From Candidatus Omnitrophota bacterium (GTDB taxonomy: Bacteria; Omnitrophota; Gorgyraeia; Zapsychrales; Fredricksoniimonadaceae), in NCBI GenBank assembly GCA_015233165.1, contig JADFYF010000009.1, positions 1 to 44,626 of the forward strand: 44,626 nt of DNA, in the 5' to 3' direction. Under the pieces are notes generated by a model, which was not told where the DNA came from, did not search any database, and saw only the letters and a list, made by a program, of their open reading frames with translations. Both the position numbers and the translations under genes were made by a program. Shown piece by piece: positions 25,415 to 33,803 of this stretch. Positions within the stretch are counted from its first letter, which is position 1; each line of letters starts with the position of its first letter.

Positions 25415-26466
25415 GCTCGTTGCCCCTCGCTCATAACAGGAATATCCACAAGAATAACTGTTCCCTGTTTTAATTGGGAATGAACCTCTACAACTCCACC
25501 CAACAATTTTGCTCTCTCCTGCATGGTGGCTAACCCTAACCCTATGGATTTTCCACTGCGGATAAAACCAACGCCATTATCCTTAATCGATATCTTAAGC
25601 CCCCCCTTGGTTCTCGTCATAGTCACCTGAACATGACTAGCCTTGGCGTGTTTTAAGATATTGGCGACAGCTTCCTGAATAATTCTAAAAACATTAATCG
25701 TTTCCGCGTTAAAACGAAGGCTATCTAAAGAACAATGGCGAAAGCTGATCTTCAACTTCCTGTTTTCAGTAATTTCTTTAAACAGCATTTTCAAGGCGGT
25801 TGTCAATCCTAACACTTCCAGCGTCGATGGTCTTAGGCGTCTTGCTAAGGAGCGTGACTTTTCGATAATCGTATTGAGATATTCAATGATTTTCTTCTCT
25901 TGAGACCCGATCTTCTTACCTTCTTGAGACTCCATCAGCCACGCGGACTGAATAATCATCTTTAATGTCGCCAAGGACTGTCCTAAATCATCATGGATAT
26001 CCCGGGCTATGCGGTCACACTCATGTTCCTGCGCCTGAATAATCCTTGAAGGCAAAGCTTTAATCTGTTCCTCCATGAGTTTTCGCTGGGTAATTTCATT
26101 ACGGATAGAAACATATTGATAGGGTTTACCCTGTTCGTTGAGAAACGGCACAATGGTTGTGTCCACCCAATACAGACTGCCATCCTTAGCTTTATTTCGA
26201 ATCTCTCCTCGCCAAACCTTGCCTTTGACAATGGTTCTCCAAATCTCTTTGATGAACTCCTTAGAATGATGCCCTGAATTAATAATGCGGTGATCCTGAC
26301 CTAGAAGCTCTTCTCGAGAATATTTAGAAATGTCACAGAACTTATCATTAACATAAATGATGATGCCTTTTTGATCTGTGATGGCTACGATGGCTGACGC
26401 ATCCAAGGCAAATCTAATGTCTGCTAATTCTTTAAGTGTGTTTTCTAAGGTTTTTTGGTTGGACAT
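25411..26466 (-). CDS. PAS-domain sensor histidine kinase (HisKA_3 / NarX type)
   Basis: 351 residues without membrane segments, so a cytoplasmic sensor. Residues 10-125 are a PAS domain with PAC tail (ALDASAIVAITDQKGIIIYVN, YVSIRNEITQRK). The dimerization/phospho-acceptor region is RIARDIHDDLGQSLATLK with His158, typical of kinases that pair with NarL regulators. The C-terminal HATPase has VFRIIQEAVANILKHAKA, IKDNGVGF and GLGLATMQERAKLLGG. The PAS class often senses redox, oxygen or small molecules, but no cofactor ligand is evident. A good sigma-70 promoter lies just upstream. Confidence 0.94.
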   Translation of the reverse strand: MSNQKTLENTLKELADIRFALDASAIVAITDQKGIIIYVNDKFCDISKYSREELLGQDHRIINSGHHSKEFIKEIWRTIVKGKVWRGEIRNKAKDGSLYWVDTTIVPFLNEQGKPYQYVSIRNEITQRKLMEEQIKALPSRIIQAQEHECDRIARDIHDDLGQSLATLKMIIQSAWLMESQEGKKIGSQEKKIIEYLNTIIEKSRSLARRLRPSTLEVLGLTTALKMLFKEITENRKLKISFRHCSLDSLRFNAETINVFRIIQEAVANILKHAKASHVQVTMTRTKGGLKISIKDNGVGFIRSGKSIGLGLATMQERAKLLGGVVEVHSQLKQGTVILVDIPVMSEGQRA

Positions 26467-26470
26467 AATA

Positions 26471-26517
26471 CCCCCGTAATTCGGGGGGATTATAACATTG
26501 CAGCTTAGCGCTTACAA
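26471..26517 (-). promoter_or_regulatory. Sigma-70 promoter of the two-component operon, with CCCCC/GGGGG palindrome
   Basis: On the minus strand TTGTAA and TATAAT stand 17 bases apart (26517-26489). Right after the -10 box comes CCCCCCGAATTACGGGGG, whose GGGGG arm is also the ribosome site of the kinase (GGGGGTATT-ATG). Depending on the exact transcription start the palindrome could hide the ribosome site or serve as an operator. Confidence 0.65.
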
Positions 26518-26528
26518 AGACTTAAATA

Positions 26529-27203
26529 TCAAAATTCCCTCTGAAACTTTAAACGAAAATCCTGGATATCTTCAGAAGTATATTGGGCTTCCTTTAATAT
26601 CTCCTTGTCCATGATGGTGGGTGCATCTACAAAGGACTGGAGCACATACGAACGGGGGGTACCCAAAAGAATCTGAATATCCTTTAAATCATTCTCTGAA
26701 CAATACTTTTTAACCAAGGTTGTACGAAACTGATGGCTTAAATTACTTTGAATAATCAGGTCAATGCTCTTTTTGATATGTTGGGTATCCACCTTAACCC
26801 CGATCACCTCTTCATAACGCGACAGGGAAGTTTTGATATCCATGGCGATAAAGTCCACCAAACCACCATCGATGATGGTCGCTAGAATATCCGGATGACT
26901 GCCATTAGTATCCAGCTTGATTTTAAAATTCATAGACCTTAATTTTGCCAAAAATTCTAACAACCCTTTCTGTATCGTCGGCTCCCCGCCCGTGACCACA
27001 ACGCCCTGCAATTTCCCCTGCCTGGATAATAAGAATTCCAAAACACTCCATTCTTCAATAGGATCCTGAAATTGCGAAGGACAAGCCAGTTGAGAATTGT
27101 GACAATATCCACAACGGAAATTGCAGCCCTGCGTAAACACAGTGGCTGCAATCTTTCCGGGGTAGTCAATCAAGGTGAATTTTTGAAACCCTCCTATACG
27201 CAT
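26529..27203 (-). CDS. nrdG: Anaerobic ribonucleotide reductase activating protein (radical SAM)
   Basis: Uses S-adenosylmethionine and a [4Fe-4S] cluster to form the glycyl radical on NrdD. 224 residues; the cluster motif is GCNFRCGYCHN (Cys27, Cys31, Cys34), with the start FQKFTLIDYPGKIAATVFTQG and the VVTGGEPT stretch usual for this activase group. It overlaps the last codons of nrdD by 10 bases, so reductase and activase are coupled. Oxygen-sensitive chemistry indicates an anaerobic or facultative life. Confidence 0.93.
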   Translation of the reverse strand: MRIGGFQKFTLIDYPGKIAATVFTQGCNFRCGYCHNSQLACPSQFQDPIEEWSVLEFLLSRQGKLQGVVVTGGEPTIQKGLLEFLAKLRSMNFKIKLDTNGSHPDILATIIDGGLVDFIAMDIKTSLSRYEEVIGVKVDTQHIKKSIDLIIQSNLSHQFRTTLVKKYCSENDLKDIQILLGTPRSYVLQSFVDAPTIMDKEILKEAQYTSEDIQDFRLKFQREF

Positions 27204-29299
27204 AGGCAGTAGGTTTTCCGTTCTTTAAACTCTTCCTTCTTGCCTTTATTCCATTGCTTAACAGGTCGTAAATATCCAACCACTCGTGAATAGACTTCGC
27301 ATTCTTTCTTGCAATGCGTACATTCATAATGTTCCCCTGCCAAATAACCACAACTAGGACACACACTGAAGGTCGGCGTAATAGTAAAGTACGGCAAACG
27401 GTAATTAGTGCAGATCGTTTTCACCAACTGTTTTAAGGCTTGAGGATCACAGATACGCTCTCCGACAAATCCATGAAGAACTGTCCCTCCGGTATACAGA
27501 GTTTGCAAATCATCCTGGTGATCCAACGCTTCAAAAACGTCGTCCGTGTATTGAACAGGTAAATGAGTGGAGTTGGAATAAAAAGGCTCATGCCCTAACA
27601 CATAATCCTTTTCGTTAGCACAAATAATGTCCGGAAACATCACCTTATCTAACTTGGCTAAACTATAGGAGGTCCCTTCCGCCGGGGTAGCTTCCAAATT
27701 ATAAATATTTCCTGTCTCACTTTGGAATTCCAAGAGCTTAGCACGCATGAACTCTAAAACGCGCACGGCAAATGCCTTACCTATAGGCGAAGCAATATCT
27801 TCTCCTAAAAGATTAAGACTAGCCTCATTCATCCCCAAAAGACCAATGGTTGAGAAATGATTCTTCCAATACTGATCAAAACGTTCCTTAACATGACGTA
27901 AATAAAATTTAATATAAGGATACAAATTCTCCTCGGTAAACTTCTCTAATATCTTTCGCTTCAACTCCAGACTTTCCTTGGCTAATAACATTTGCTGTTC
28001 TAAGCGAGATAGGAATTCTTCTTCGTTTTGAGACATCACGCCAATACGAGGAAGATTAATGGTGACAACCCCGATGGAACCTGTCAGTGGAGAAGCTCCG
28101 AATAAACCACCGCCACGACTTCTCAATTCCCGATTATCCAACCGTAGACGACAACACATACTCCTGGCATCTTCAGGATTCATATCGGAATTGATAAAAT
28201 TTGAGAAATAAGGAATCCCATACTTAGCTGTCATCTTCCACAGCAGTTCCAAATTAGGATTATCCCAATTAAAATCTTTCGTCATGTTATACGTCGGAAT
28301 AGGAAAAGAAAAAACTCGTCCCTTGGCGTCTCCCTCTAACATCACTTCCAAGAACGCTTTATTGAACATATCCATTTCGTTCTGGAAATCACCGTAAGTT
28401 TCTTTTTGAATCTCTCCTCCGATCACAACCCCCTGATTGACGTAATACGACGGGATTGTCAAATCCATGGTGATATTCGTAAAAGGAGTCTGAAAACCAA
28501 CTCTCGTCGGTACATTAATATTAAAAATAAATTCCTGCAAAGCCTGTTTGACGTCCTGATAAGACAGCTTATCAAAACGGATATAAGGAGCTAAAAGGGT
28601 GTCAAAATTGGAAAATGCCTGAGCGCCGGCCGCCTCTCCCTGCAAGGTATAAAAGAAATTCACAATCTGTCCTAAGGCGCTGCGTAGATGCTTAGGTGGT
28701 TTGCTTTCCATCTTTCCTGAAACACCCTTAAATCCCACCGTCAATAAATCCTGTAAATCCCAGCCAACGCAATACACACTGAGTAACCCCAGGTCGTGGA
28801 TATGCACATCCCCGTTTTGATGAGCCGCTTTAATAGCTGCCGGATAAATACGATTTAACCAGTATAACTTGCTGACTTCTGAGGACACATAGTGATTCAG
28901 TCCTTGCAACGAATACGCCATATTGCTATTTTCATTCACGCGCCAATCATTCTGTTTGAGATATTGGTCCACTAAATCCGTATTAAATTTAGAAGCAATC
29001 TCCCTGATTTCGGAATGTTTCTGACGATAAAGAATATAGGCCTTGGTAGTCTTACGATAGGAGGAGGATAAAAGAACATCTTCAACAATATCTTGAATAG
29101 CTTCAACGGTAGGGATTTCCTGAGGAAATAACTGCTGGGCAATATTGATGACTCTAACCGTCAGGGTCTTGGCGACCTATTCACCAAATTCTCCTGTGAC
29201 TTCTCCAGCTTTGCTAAGGGCGCTTGTAATTTTTTGAGACTGAAATTCTTCTGTCCTGCCATTGCGTTTAATAATGGAATTTAAAACAGCTACACCCAT
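27194..29299 (-). CDS. nrdD: Anaerobic ribonucleoside-triphosphate reductase with in-frame TAG at codon 41
   Basis: Class III reductase making dNTPs without oxygen. From the ATG at 29299 (ribosome site GGGAGGG) the frame gives an ATP-cone (SIIKRNGRTEEFQSQKITSAL), then a TAG at 29177-29179, then the cone continues in the same frame (VAKTLTVRV, EIPTVEAIQDIVEDVL, TKAYILYRQKHSEIREIA). The catalytic domain follows: VYCVGWDLQDLL, MCCRLRLDN; four zinc cysteines (CPSCG, CTHCKKEC); and the glycyl-radical site RVVGYLRPV with the Gly at about codon 675 of 701. The ORF track begins at a GTG at 28972, inside the normal protein and with no ribosome site. The lesion may be a mutation, a read error or read-through. 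Ends TAG, overlapping nrdG. Confidence 0.88.
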
Positions 29300-29373
29300 A
29301 CGTCCCTCCCTATAAAATAAAGAATTAATGATAGAATGTTTTATCAGTGACTCTGGATCCTTTTCCCTCTAAA

Positions 29374-29420
29374 CAACTACATATTGACTTCACGTATAGG
29401 AGTACCACTGCATATGGTGG
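29374..29420. promoter_or_regulatory. Pair of NrdR-box-like sites upstream of nrdD
   Basis: CTACATATTG matches the NrdR core CWATATATWG at 9 of 10 positions, and CCACTGCATATGGTGG matches the longer consensus at 11 of 16. The two are 31 bases apart, the spacing of about three helical turns known for tandem NrdR boxes. They lie 75-120 bases before the nrdD start. The regulator gene is not in the window. Confidence 0.6.
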
Positions 29421-29458
29421 GTATAATAAAACAAGAAATGGACTTCGTATAGGGGGGC

Positions 29459-29482
29459 TACTACGTAAAAGGCTACGTAGTA
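29459..29482. repeat. Perfect 9-bp inverted repeat TACTACGTA-N6-TACGTAGTA
   Basis: A perfect palindrome with a 6-base spacer spanning the stop codon of the small ORF at 29473. There is no U-run after it on the minus strand, so it looks more like an operator than a terminator. Its 6-base spacing echoes the TACGCA palindrome at 24745. Confidence 0.55.
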
Positions 29483-29793
29483 ATACGAATCTTCCGTCCT
29501 TCGGGTGAAATTCCCGTTTGGATAAAGTCACGCTCTTCATCTGAAGATCCACTGAGCGCTTCTTGAATACTTTTGAATCCCTGCAGATAAACAAAGAATC
29601 CTTCGACCGATACAAAAATCTCATAATTCTTCCCCGTAACTTCGCAGGGGCCGAATATACGGATCTTCTGATTCCTGGATTCAAAGAATCGTTTAAATTT
29701 CATAGGCACAAGGGACGCGTGACGCTTAGGCAATTCTTGAATCATAGATTCCAATCTCTTTCTATTGGCAGGGCCAGATATTTCTGTCCTCAC
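29473..29793 (-). CDS. Small hypothetical protein upstream of nrdD
   Basis: 106 residues, no signal peptide or membrane segment. An Arg/Lys-rich N-terminus (NRKRLESMIQEL, MKFKRFFESRNQKIRIFG) is followed by a beta-rich part (YEIFVSVEGFFVYLQGF) and ends SIQEALSGSSDEERDFIQTGISPEGRK. The DEERDF-TGISPE ending is a pattern I recall from short bacterial proteins of unknown function that also sit near redox or nucleotide genes, but I cannot name a family. The start is a GTG with a ribosome site too far upstream (GAGGAG about 17 bases), so the true start may differ. It lies 174 bases before nrdD. Confidence 0.5.
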   Translation of the reverse strand: MRTEISGPANRKRLESMIQELPKRHASLVPMKFKRFFESRNQKIRIFGPCEVTGKNYEIFVSVEGFFVYLQGFKSIQEALSGSSDEERDFIQTGISPEGRKIRITT

Positions 29794-29850
29794 ATGGATG
29801 GGTGATACTACTCCTCTCTAGGCCAGAGTCAATGCATTAGAAATTCATGA

Positions 29851-30474
29851 TTATTTCTTAGGTAGCGTATCGAGATCGGCCAGGGCATGAGCAATTTCGG
29901 TGCTTAAGGATGTACACACAACACTAAGCGTCTGAGCTAACCCAGAATAATTATGAAGGACGATTGGTTGTCGGAATTCAGATCGTTTGATCATCATCAT
30001 TTTGACATTCTGAGTATCCATAATCTGCCATTGGGCCACCAAAGACACATCCTTATCTAACTCGCTATCCAATTGAACAATTTCGACGATCACTTGATAT
30101 TTAACAGGCATCGATGCACTCCAGGGATACATGGTCAATGTTACCCCCGGAAGCAACCCGGTCAAATCTTCTCTGATTTGACGCGCCAGCCCAAGATCTA
30201 AGATCTCTGCCCAACGATCAAATTGCGCAAATTTGAGCATCTTATCCTTATTGATGGTTACCATTTGCGGCCTGTCTAAATATTGAGGAATCTTCACTGG
30301 TCCTACCCCAATAATAACATCAGAAGACATCTTTATTGTCTGCCCCATCGGAGATTCTCTGACGCTCGAAAGGGCATAGAACCTCGACGTCGGACTACTC
30401 TGAGCAGAAACACAACCACCTAAGCCCAAGAACAAAAAGCCGATCGCAAAAAAATTCCTGTTGAACTGTTTCAT
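29851..30474 (-). CDS. PqiC/MlaA-partner-like ABC transport auxiliary lipoprotein
   Basis: 207 residues, signal peptide with lipobox (FLFLGLGGCVSA), so an outer-membrane or periplasmic lipoprotein. The sequence then follows the ABC-type transport auxiliary lipoprotein (PqiC) pattern: RFYALSSV, VGPVKIPQYLDRPQMVT, FAQFDRWAEILDLGLARQIREDL and the late YSGLAQTLSVVCTSLSTEIAHAL. It is the last gene of the MCE operon, starting 1 base after mlaD, and probably links the MCE channel to the outer membrane. Confidence 0.85.
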   Translation of the reverse strand: MKQFNRNFFAIGFLFLGLGGCVSAQSSPTSRFYALSSVRESPMGQTIKMSSDVIIGVGPVKIPQYLDRPQMVTINKDKMLKFAQFDRWAEILDLGLARQIREDLTGLLPGVTLTMYPWSASMPVKYQVIVEIVQLDSELDKDVSLVAQWQIMDTQNVKMMMIKRSEFRQPIVLHNYSGLAQTLSVVCTSLSTEIAHALADLDTLPKK

Positions 30475-30475
30475 A

Positions 30476-31192
30476 CTACTCCCCCTTCATCACAGACTTA
30501 CCCTTTAAAATCGATTCCGGATGCTGTTCAAGATATTCCGTCAACAAATGGAAGGAACGCATCGCTTCCTTTGTCTCCTGAAATGTGTTTTGCATCTCAT
30601 AAAGACTTCGCTGCAAGTCCGGTGAATTGACCAACCGATTAATCCCTTGAGAGGTCGCTTCCAAATTCTTTGAAATCTCTTTAATAGGGATCTCATTCAT
30701 CAGTTCAAAAATATCCGTCGATGTAGGAAGCGTTGGCAATTCCGGATACTGATTAATAATCGCCCGAAGCTTTGCCGGTTGGTCCGGATAAAAATCAAAA
30801 GAAATCATCAGCTGCCCGGTTAGGAAGCTCTGCACTTCAAGCTTGGCCCGAAGACCCAAGGCGATCATCTTTTGATCACCACCTACTTCACCAAAACTCG
30901 GAGCGCCTTTGATTCTTCCCTGTTCAATCTCAACAATGACCGGAAGCATAATCGTCCCTGCCTTTGCATCATAAATCAGACTAATATTTCTGACGGTGCC
31001 AATGCTGACTCCCCGAAACATCACTGGAGCGCCGATGGCTAAGCCTTTGACAGACCCATCAAAATACAGCACAAATTTGTTAGTCTGTTTAAACAGCTCC
31101 CCTGAACCAAAAACCACTATAGCAACAAGCAAGAGCGCCAACGCTCCGATAACAAATACACCCATTAACGTTTTATTCACTTTCTTGCTCAT
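30476..31192 (-). CDS. mlaD: MCE-domain phospholipid-transport protein (MlaD-like)
   Basis: Periplasmic substrate-binding ring protein anchored by one N-terminal helix (TLMGVFVIGALALLLVAIVVFG). The MCE domain follows at about 40-120 (YFDGSVKGLAIGAPVMFRGVSIGTV), with a long C-terminal helical tail (LMNEIPIKEISKNLEATSQGI). 238 residues, longer than E. coli MlaD and closer in layout to single-MCE members next to PqiC-type lipoproteins. It works with MlaF and MlaE to move phospholipids between membranes. Confidence 0.9.
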   Translation of the reverse strand: MSKKVNKTLMGVFVIGALALLLVAIVVFGSGELFKQTNKFVLYFDGSVKGLAIGAPVMFRGVSIGTVRNISLIYDAKAGTIMLPVIVEIEQGRIKGAPSFGEVGGDQKMIALGLRAKLEVQSFLTGQLMISFDFYPDQPAKLRAIINQYPELPTLPTSTDIFELMNEIPIKEISKNLEATSQGINRLVNSPDLQRSLYEMQNTFQETKEAMRSFHLLTEYLEQHPESILKGKSVMKGE

Positions 31193-31204
31193 CGTTACAA
31201 CTCC

Positions 31205-31963
31205 TTACACTTTTGCTCTTGTTAAAAACTGAATGACCCTCGGATCTTTGGAATTCGCTAATAAATTCTTAGGATCTCCTGAAGCAATCATGGTCTGACT
31301 TTCCACATCTAAGAAGATCGAATTATTTCCTATGGCAAAGATACTGGGCAATTCATGCGTGATGACAACGATGGTTGCTCCTGAACTATCTCTGATATCC
31401 AAAATCAAATCGTCCAGCTTTCTGGAGTTGATCGGATCAAGACCGGCAGAGGGTTCATCAAAAAATATGATTTTCGGATCCAGCGCAATGGCGCGAGCCA
31501 GACTAGCTCTTCTTTGCATGCCTCCGCTTAATCCCGAGGGAAGATCATCTTCCTTCCCCTCTAAGCCTACTTTAGAAAGCTTTAGCGCCACCTTCTTCTT
31601 GATCTCAGAGGCCGATAGCTTTGTATAAAGCTGTAACGGCAGAGCCACATTCTCCTCGACCGTCAAAGAACTCCAGAGAGCTCCTCTTTGATAAAGAATT
31701 CCAAAACCTCTCGTCATCATCTGCATGCCCGTCTCATCTTCATCCCAAAAACTTTTCCCTTCATATAAAATCTTTCCCTTCATTGGCGCGCGTAATCCAA
31801 TTAAACTCTTAAGCAAGGTGCTTTTACCACAACCATTCATTCCCATCACAATGAAAATATCGCCTTTATTGATGCTGAAACTCAAATTATTCATCACCAC
31901 ATGATCTTCATAACCGATATCCAGACCTTGAACTTCAATAACAACCTCCGCTTGTGACGTCAT
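31205..31963 (-). CDS. mlaF: MlaF-like ABC transporter ATPase
   Basis: 252 residues with all ATPase motifs: Walker A GMNGCGKST (about 41-49), signature LSGGMQRRASLARAIALDP, Walker B IIFFDEPSAGLDP and switch ITHELPSIF. The text around the signature (DDLPSGLSGGMQRR) and the lack of membrane segments match MlaF. It sits between mlaE (3 bases upstream) and mlaD (12 bases downstream). It powers the MCE lipid transporter. Confidence 0.93.
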   Translation of the reverse strand: MTSQAEVVIEVQGLDIGYEDHVVMNNLSFSINKGDIFIVMGMNGCGKSTLLKSLIGLRAPMKGKILYEGKSFWDEDETGMQMMTRGFGILYQRGALWSSLTVEENVALPLQLYTKLSASEIKKKVALKLSKVGLEGKEDDLPSGLSGGMQRRASLARAIALDPKIIFFDEPSAGLDPINSRKLDDLILDIRDSSGATIVVITHELPSIFAIGNNSIFLDVESQTMIASGDPKNLLANSKDPRVIQFLTRAKV

Positions 31964-31966
31964 AGG

Positions 31967-32773
31967 CTACACTCCTAGAACCTGGCAGATATAGGTAATG
32001 ATGGCGGTGGCAATGACAATGCCGGTAATTCCACTGACAACGGCTGAGGTCGTCGCCATACCGACTCCGGCAGAATCTCGAATACAATTCATCCCACGAA
32101 GACAACCGGATACAGAAATAATCACCGCAAACGCAAGACTATGAACCAGCCCTATCCATACATAGCTGAGTTTAACTGAGAGCTGGGTATGGTTTATATA
32201 TTCCACAGGATTCAAATGAAGCATAACCGTACTGATCAAGAAACCACCGACGACTCCCATCAGATCCGCATAGATGGTCAGAATCGGCAACATAAGAACC
32301 AAGGCCAGAATACGAGGAACCACTAAGAACTCCACCGGCGAAACACCTAACGTTTTAAGGGCATCTATTTCTTCATTAGCCTGCATCATCCCAAGCTCTG
32401 CCCCAAACGACGCGCCGATACGACCCGCCACAATAATCCCCGTCATCACGGCCGACAACACCCGAACCATGGCAATTCCGACGATATCGGAAATATAAAT
32501 TTGCGCTCCAAACATTTTTAATTGTATCGATGCCACAAAAGCCAGAATCATACCGACTAACAGACTAATCAAAGAAACTAATAACAAGGAATCCACCCCA
32601 CACCTTCGAACAATGAGCAAAAAATCATTCCATCGAAAAAAAGACCTGCCTGTCATCAGACGCCCCAAGGACACGACAATATCCCCTAGAAAATTAAGCG
32701 CTACACGCAGACTCTCTGCCGTTTGCAGAACCTTTCCTCCTAAGCGATCAAGAAATAATTCCTGTGTTTTCAT
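31967..32773 (-). CDS. mlaE: MlaE-like permease of the MCE lipid transporter
   Basis: 268 residues with five or six hydrophobic segments and the MlaE core: LLLVSLISLLVGMILAF, GAQIYISDIVGIAMVRVLSAVMTGIIVAGRIGASFGAELGMM, then EEIDALKTLGVSPVEFLVVPR, the coupling helix for the ATPase. It is the first gene of the Mla operon; the ribosome site overlaps the end of the upstream small exported protein region. Inner membrane. Confidence 0.94.
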   Translation of the reverse strand: MKTQELFLDRLGGKVLQTAESLRVALNFLGDIVVSLGRLMTGRSFFRWNDFLLIVRRCGVDSLLLVSLISLLVGMILAFVASIQLKMFGAQIYISDIVGIAMVRVLSAVMTGIIVAGRIGASFGAELGMMQANEEIDALKTLGVSPVEFLVVPRILALVLMLPILTIYADLMGVVGGFLISTVMLHLNPVEYINHTQLSVKLSYVWIGLVHSLAFAVIISVSGCLRGMNCIRDSAGVGMATTSAVVSGITGIVIATAIITYICQVLGV

Positions 32774-32784
32774 TCTATGGCATC

Positions 32785-33123
32785 CTAAGGACTAGCATCT
32801 AAGGCTTTACTGCCATTGATACTCACAACGACATAAACAGCCTCTGACGAATTGTAATATCTGACAGATACAGAATCCCCCTCCCTGATATCTCCTAATG
32901 TCGCAGGAAGAGTTTCCCGACTAATAATGGCTTCCTTAGGAACAAAGAACACCATTTGATTCCCGAATGAACTTAAATAAATAACACTCTCCTGAGCTTT
33001 AACCTTAAGAACCTTTCCTGAGGCCTCTTCTATTTTTAAATGGTCAGGATTTTGCTGAGCATAGGCCAAGGAAACTATCCCGACTGTCATGAGTAAAATA
33101 AGAAATATTTTGCATTTATTCAT
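32785..33123 (-). CDS. Small exported protein, DUF5666-like barrel
   Basis: 112 residues. A signal peptide (MNKCKIFLILLMTVGIVSLAYAQ) precedes an all-beta segment: IEEASGKVLKVKAQESVIYLSS, VFFVPKEAIISRE, then DIREGDSVSVRYYNSSEAVYVVVSI. The strand order resembles an OB-like domain such as DUF5666 in exported proteins, but there is no diagnostic motif. It lies 12 bases before mlaE, so it may be co-expressed with lipid transport. Ribosome site AAGGATCC. Confidence 0.6.
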   Translation of the reverse strand: MNKCKIFLILLMTVGIVSLAYAQQNPDHLKIEEASGKVLKVKAQESVIYLSSFGNQMVFFVPKEAIISRETLPATLGDIREGDSVSVRYYNSSEAVYVVVSINGSKALDASP

Positions 33124-33134
33124 ACGGATCCTTC

Positions 33135-33581
33135 TCAGGTAAATAGTTTTAATTCTTTATCCTCTTCAATGACGTTTGTAATATCAGGTGTATGGGTATC
33201 GCGTTTCCCCTGTTTCAAATCCTCCTTGGTCTGCTCCGCCAATACGCCATATTTCTTCTGAATCGTTGCCAGATCCTCGTCGGTTAATTTCTCAATATCC
33301 ATCATTTCATTATGAGCGCCCTTAGTGGCACGGATAATCTCATCCAACTTGAGCTGAATGGCAATCGTGTGTCGATTCTGGCTATTCTGAATAATAAAAA
33401 GCATAAAGATAGATATCACCGACGATAATGTACTAATCAAGGACTGCCACGTCACACTAAAATGAAGAGGCAGTCCGACGATGACCCAGACTAAGACCAC
33501 CAGGAAGGCCACAAAGCTCATGGAAGACTGAGACGCTTTCTCAGAAATCCATTTGGCGATCAGGGACAGATATTCCATCAT
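33135..33581 (-). CDS. Low-affinity iron permease family protein (PF04120-like)
   Basis: 148 residues with two hydrophobic segments (FVAFLVVLVWVIVGLPLHF, LISTLSSVISIFMLFIIQNSQN) followed by RHTIAIQLKLDEIIRATKGAHNEMMDIEKLT, the usual signature of the small bacterial members of the low-affinity iron permease family. Those members are shorter than yeast Fet4, and iron transport by them is not well proven. It begins 1 base after the DUF3309 stop. Inner membrane. Confidence 0.85.
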   Translation of the reverse strand: MMEYLSLIAKWISEKASQSSMSFVAFLVVLVWVIVGLPLHFSVTWQSLISTLSSVISIFMLFIIQNSQNRHTIAIQLKLDEIIRATKGAHNEMMDIEKLTDEDLATIQKKYGVLAEQTKEDLKQGKRDTHTPDITNVIEEDKELKLFT

Positions 33582-33582
33582 T

Positions 33583-33747
33583 CTACAAACGACCTAAAAG
33601 CATCAAGACAAGAATAATGACCAGCAAGGTACCCAGCATTCCTGTCGGGCCATATCCCCAATTCTTACTATGCGGCCAGGATGGTAATCCGCCGATTAAT
33701 AACACAATTAGAACGACGAGTAATATAGTTCCTGTTGTAATAACCAT
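33583..33747 (-). CDS. DUF3309 small membrane protein (missed by ORF track)
   Basis: A 54-residue ORF opened by AAGGAGACAACA-ATG: MVITTGTILLVVLIVLLIGG, LPSWPHSKNWGYGPTGML, GTLLVIILVLMLLGRL. Two hydrophobic segments frame the LPxWPHSxxWGYGPxG motif of DUF3309, a family of small membrane proteins of unknown function often seen next to stress and envelope genes. It is too short for the given ORF list. The iron-permease-like gene starts 1 base after its stop. Confidence 0.88.
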   Translation of the reverse strand: MVITTGTILLVVLIVLLIGGLPSWPHSKNWGYGPTGMLGTLLVIILVLMLLGRL

Positions 33748-33764
33748 TGTTGTCTCCTTGTTGA

Positions 33765-33788
33765 TCCCCCCTCATTACTGAGGGGGGA
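33765..33788 (-). promoter_or_regulatory. Strong hairpin TCCCCCCTC/GAGGGGGGA in the leader of the DUF3309 gene
   Basis: A perfect 9-bp G/C-rich stem with a 6-base loop between the lipoprotein stop at 33804 and the DUF3309 start. No U-run follows on the minus strand; the DUF3309 ribosome site begins about 7 bases after it. It may stabilise mRNA ends or separate expression levels. Confidence 0.5.
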
Positions 33789-33803
33789 GTAGATTAATTC
33801 TGA

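Noticed and set aside
27166-27366. Minus-strand 66-residue ORF inside nrdD/nrdG
   Set aside because: Shifted frame of the nrdD zinc-finger region; no independent start signal.
28972-29299. Calling nrdD from the GTG at 28972 as a complete shorter gene
   Set aside because: It drops the ATP-cone, whose sequence is visible upstream in the same frame and interrupted only by one TAG.
29325-29684. Minus-strand ORF of 119 residues overlapping the nrdD leader
   Set aside because: Overlaps the better-supported 106-residue ORF in another frame and covers the regulatory sites; basic low-complexity translation.
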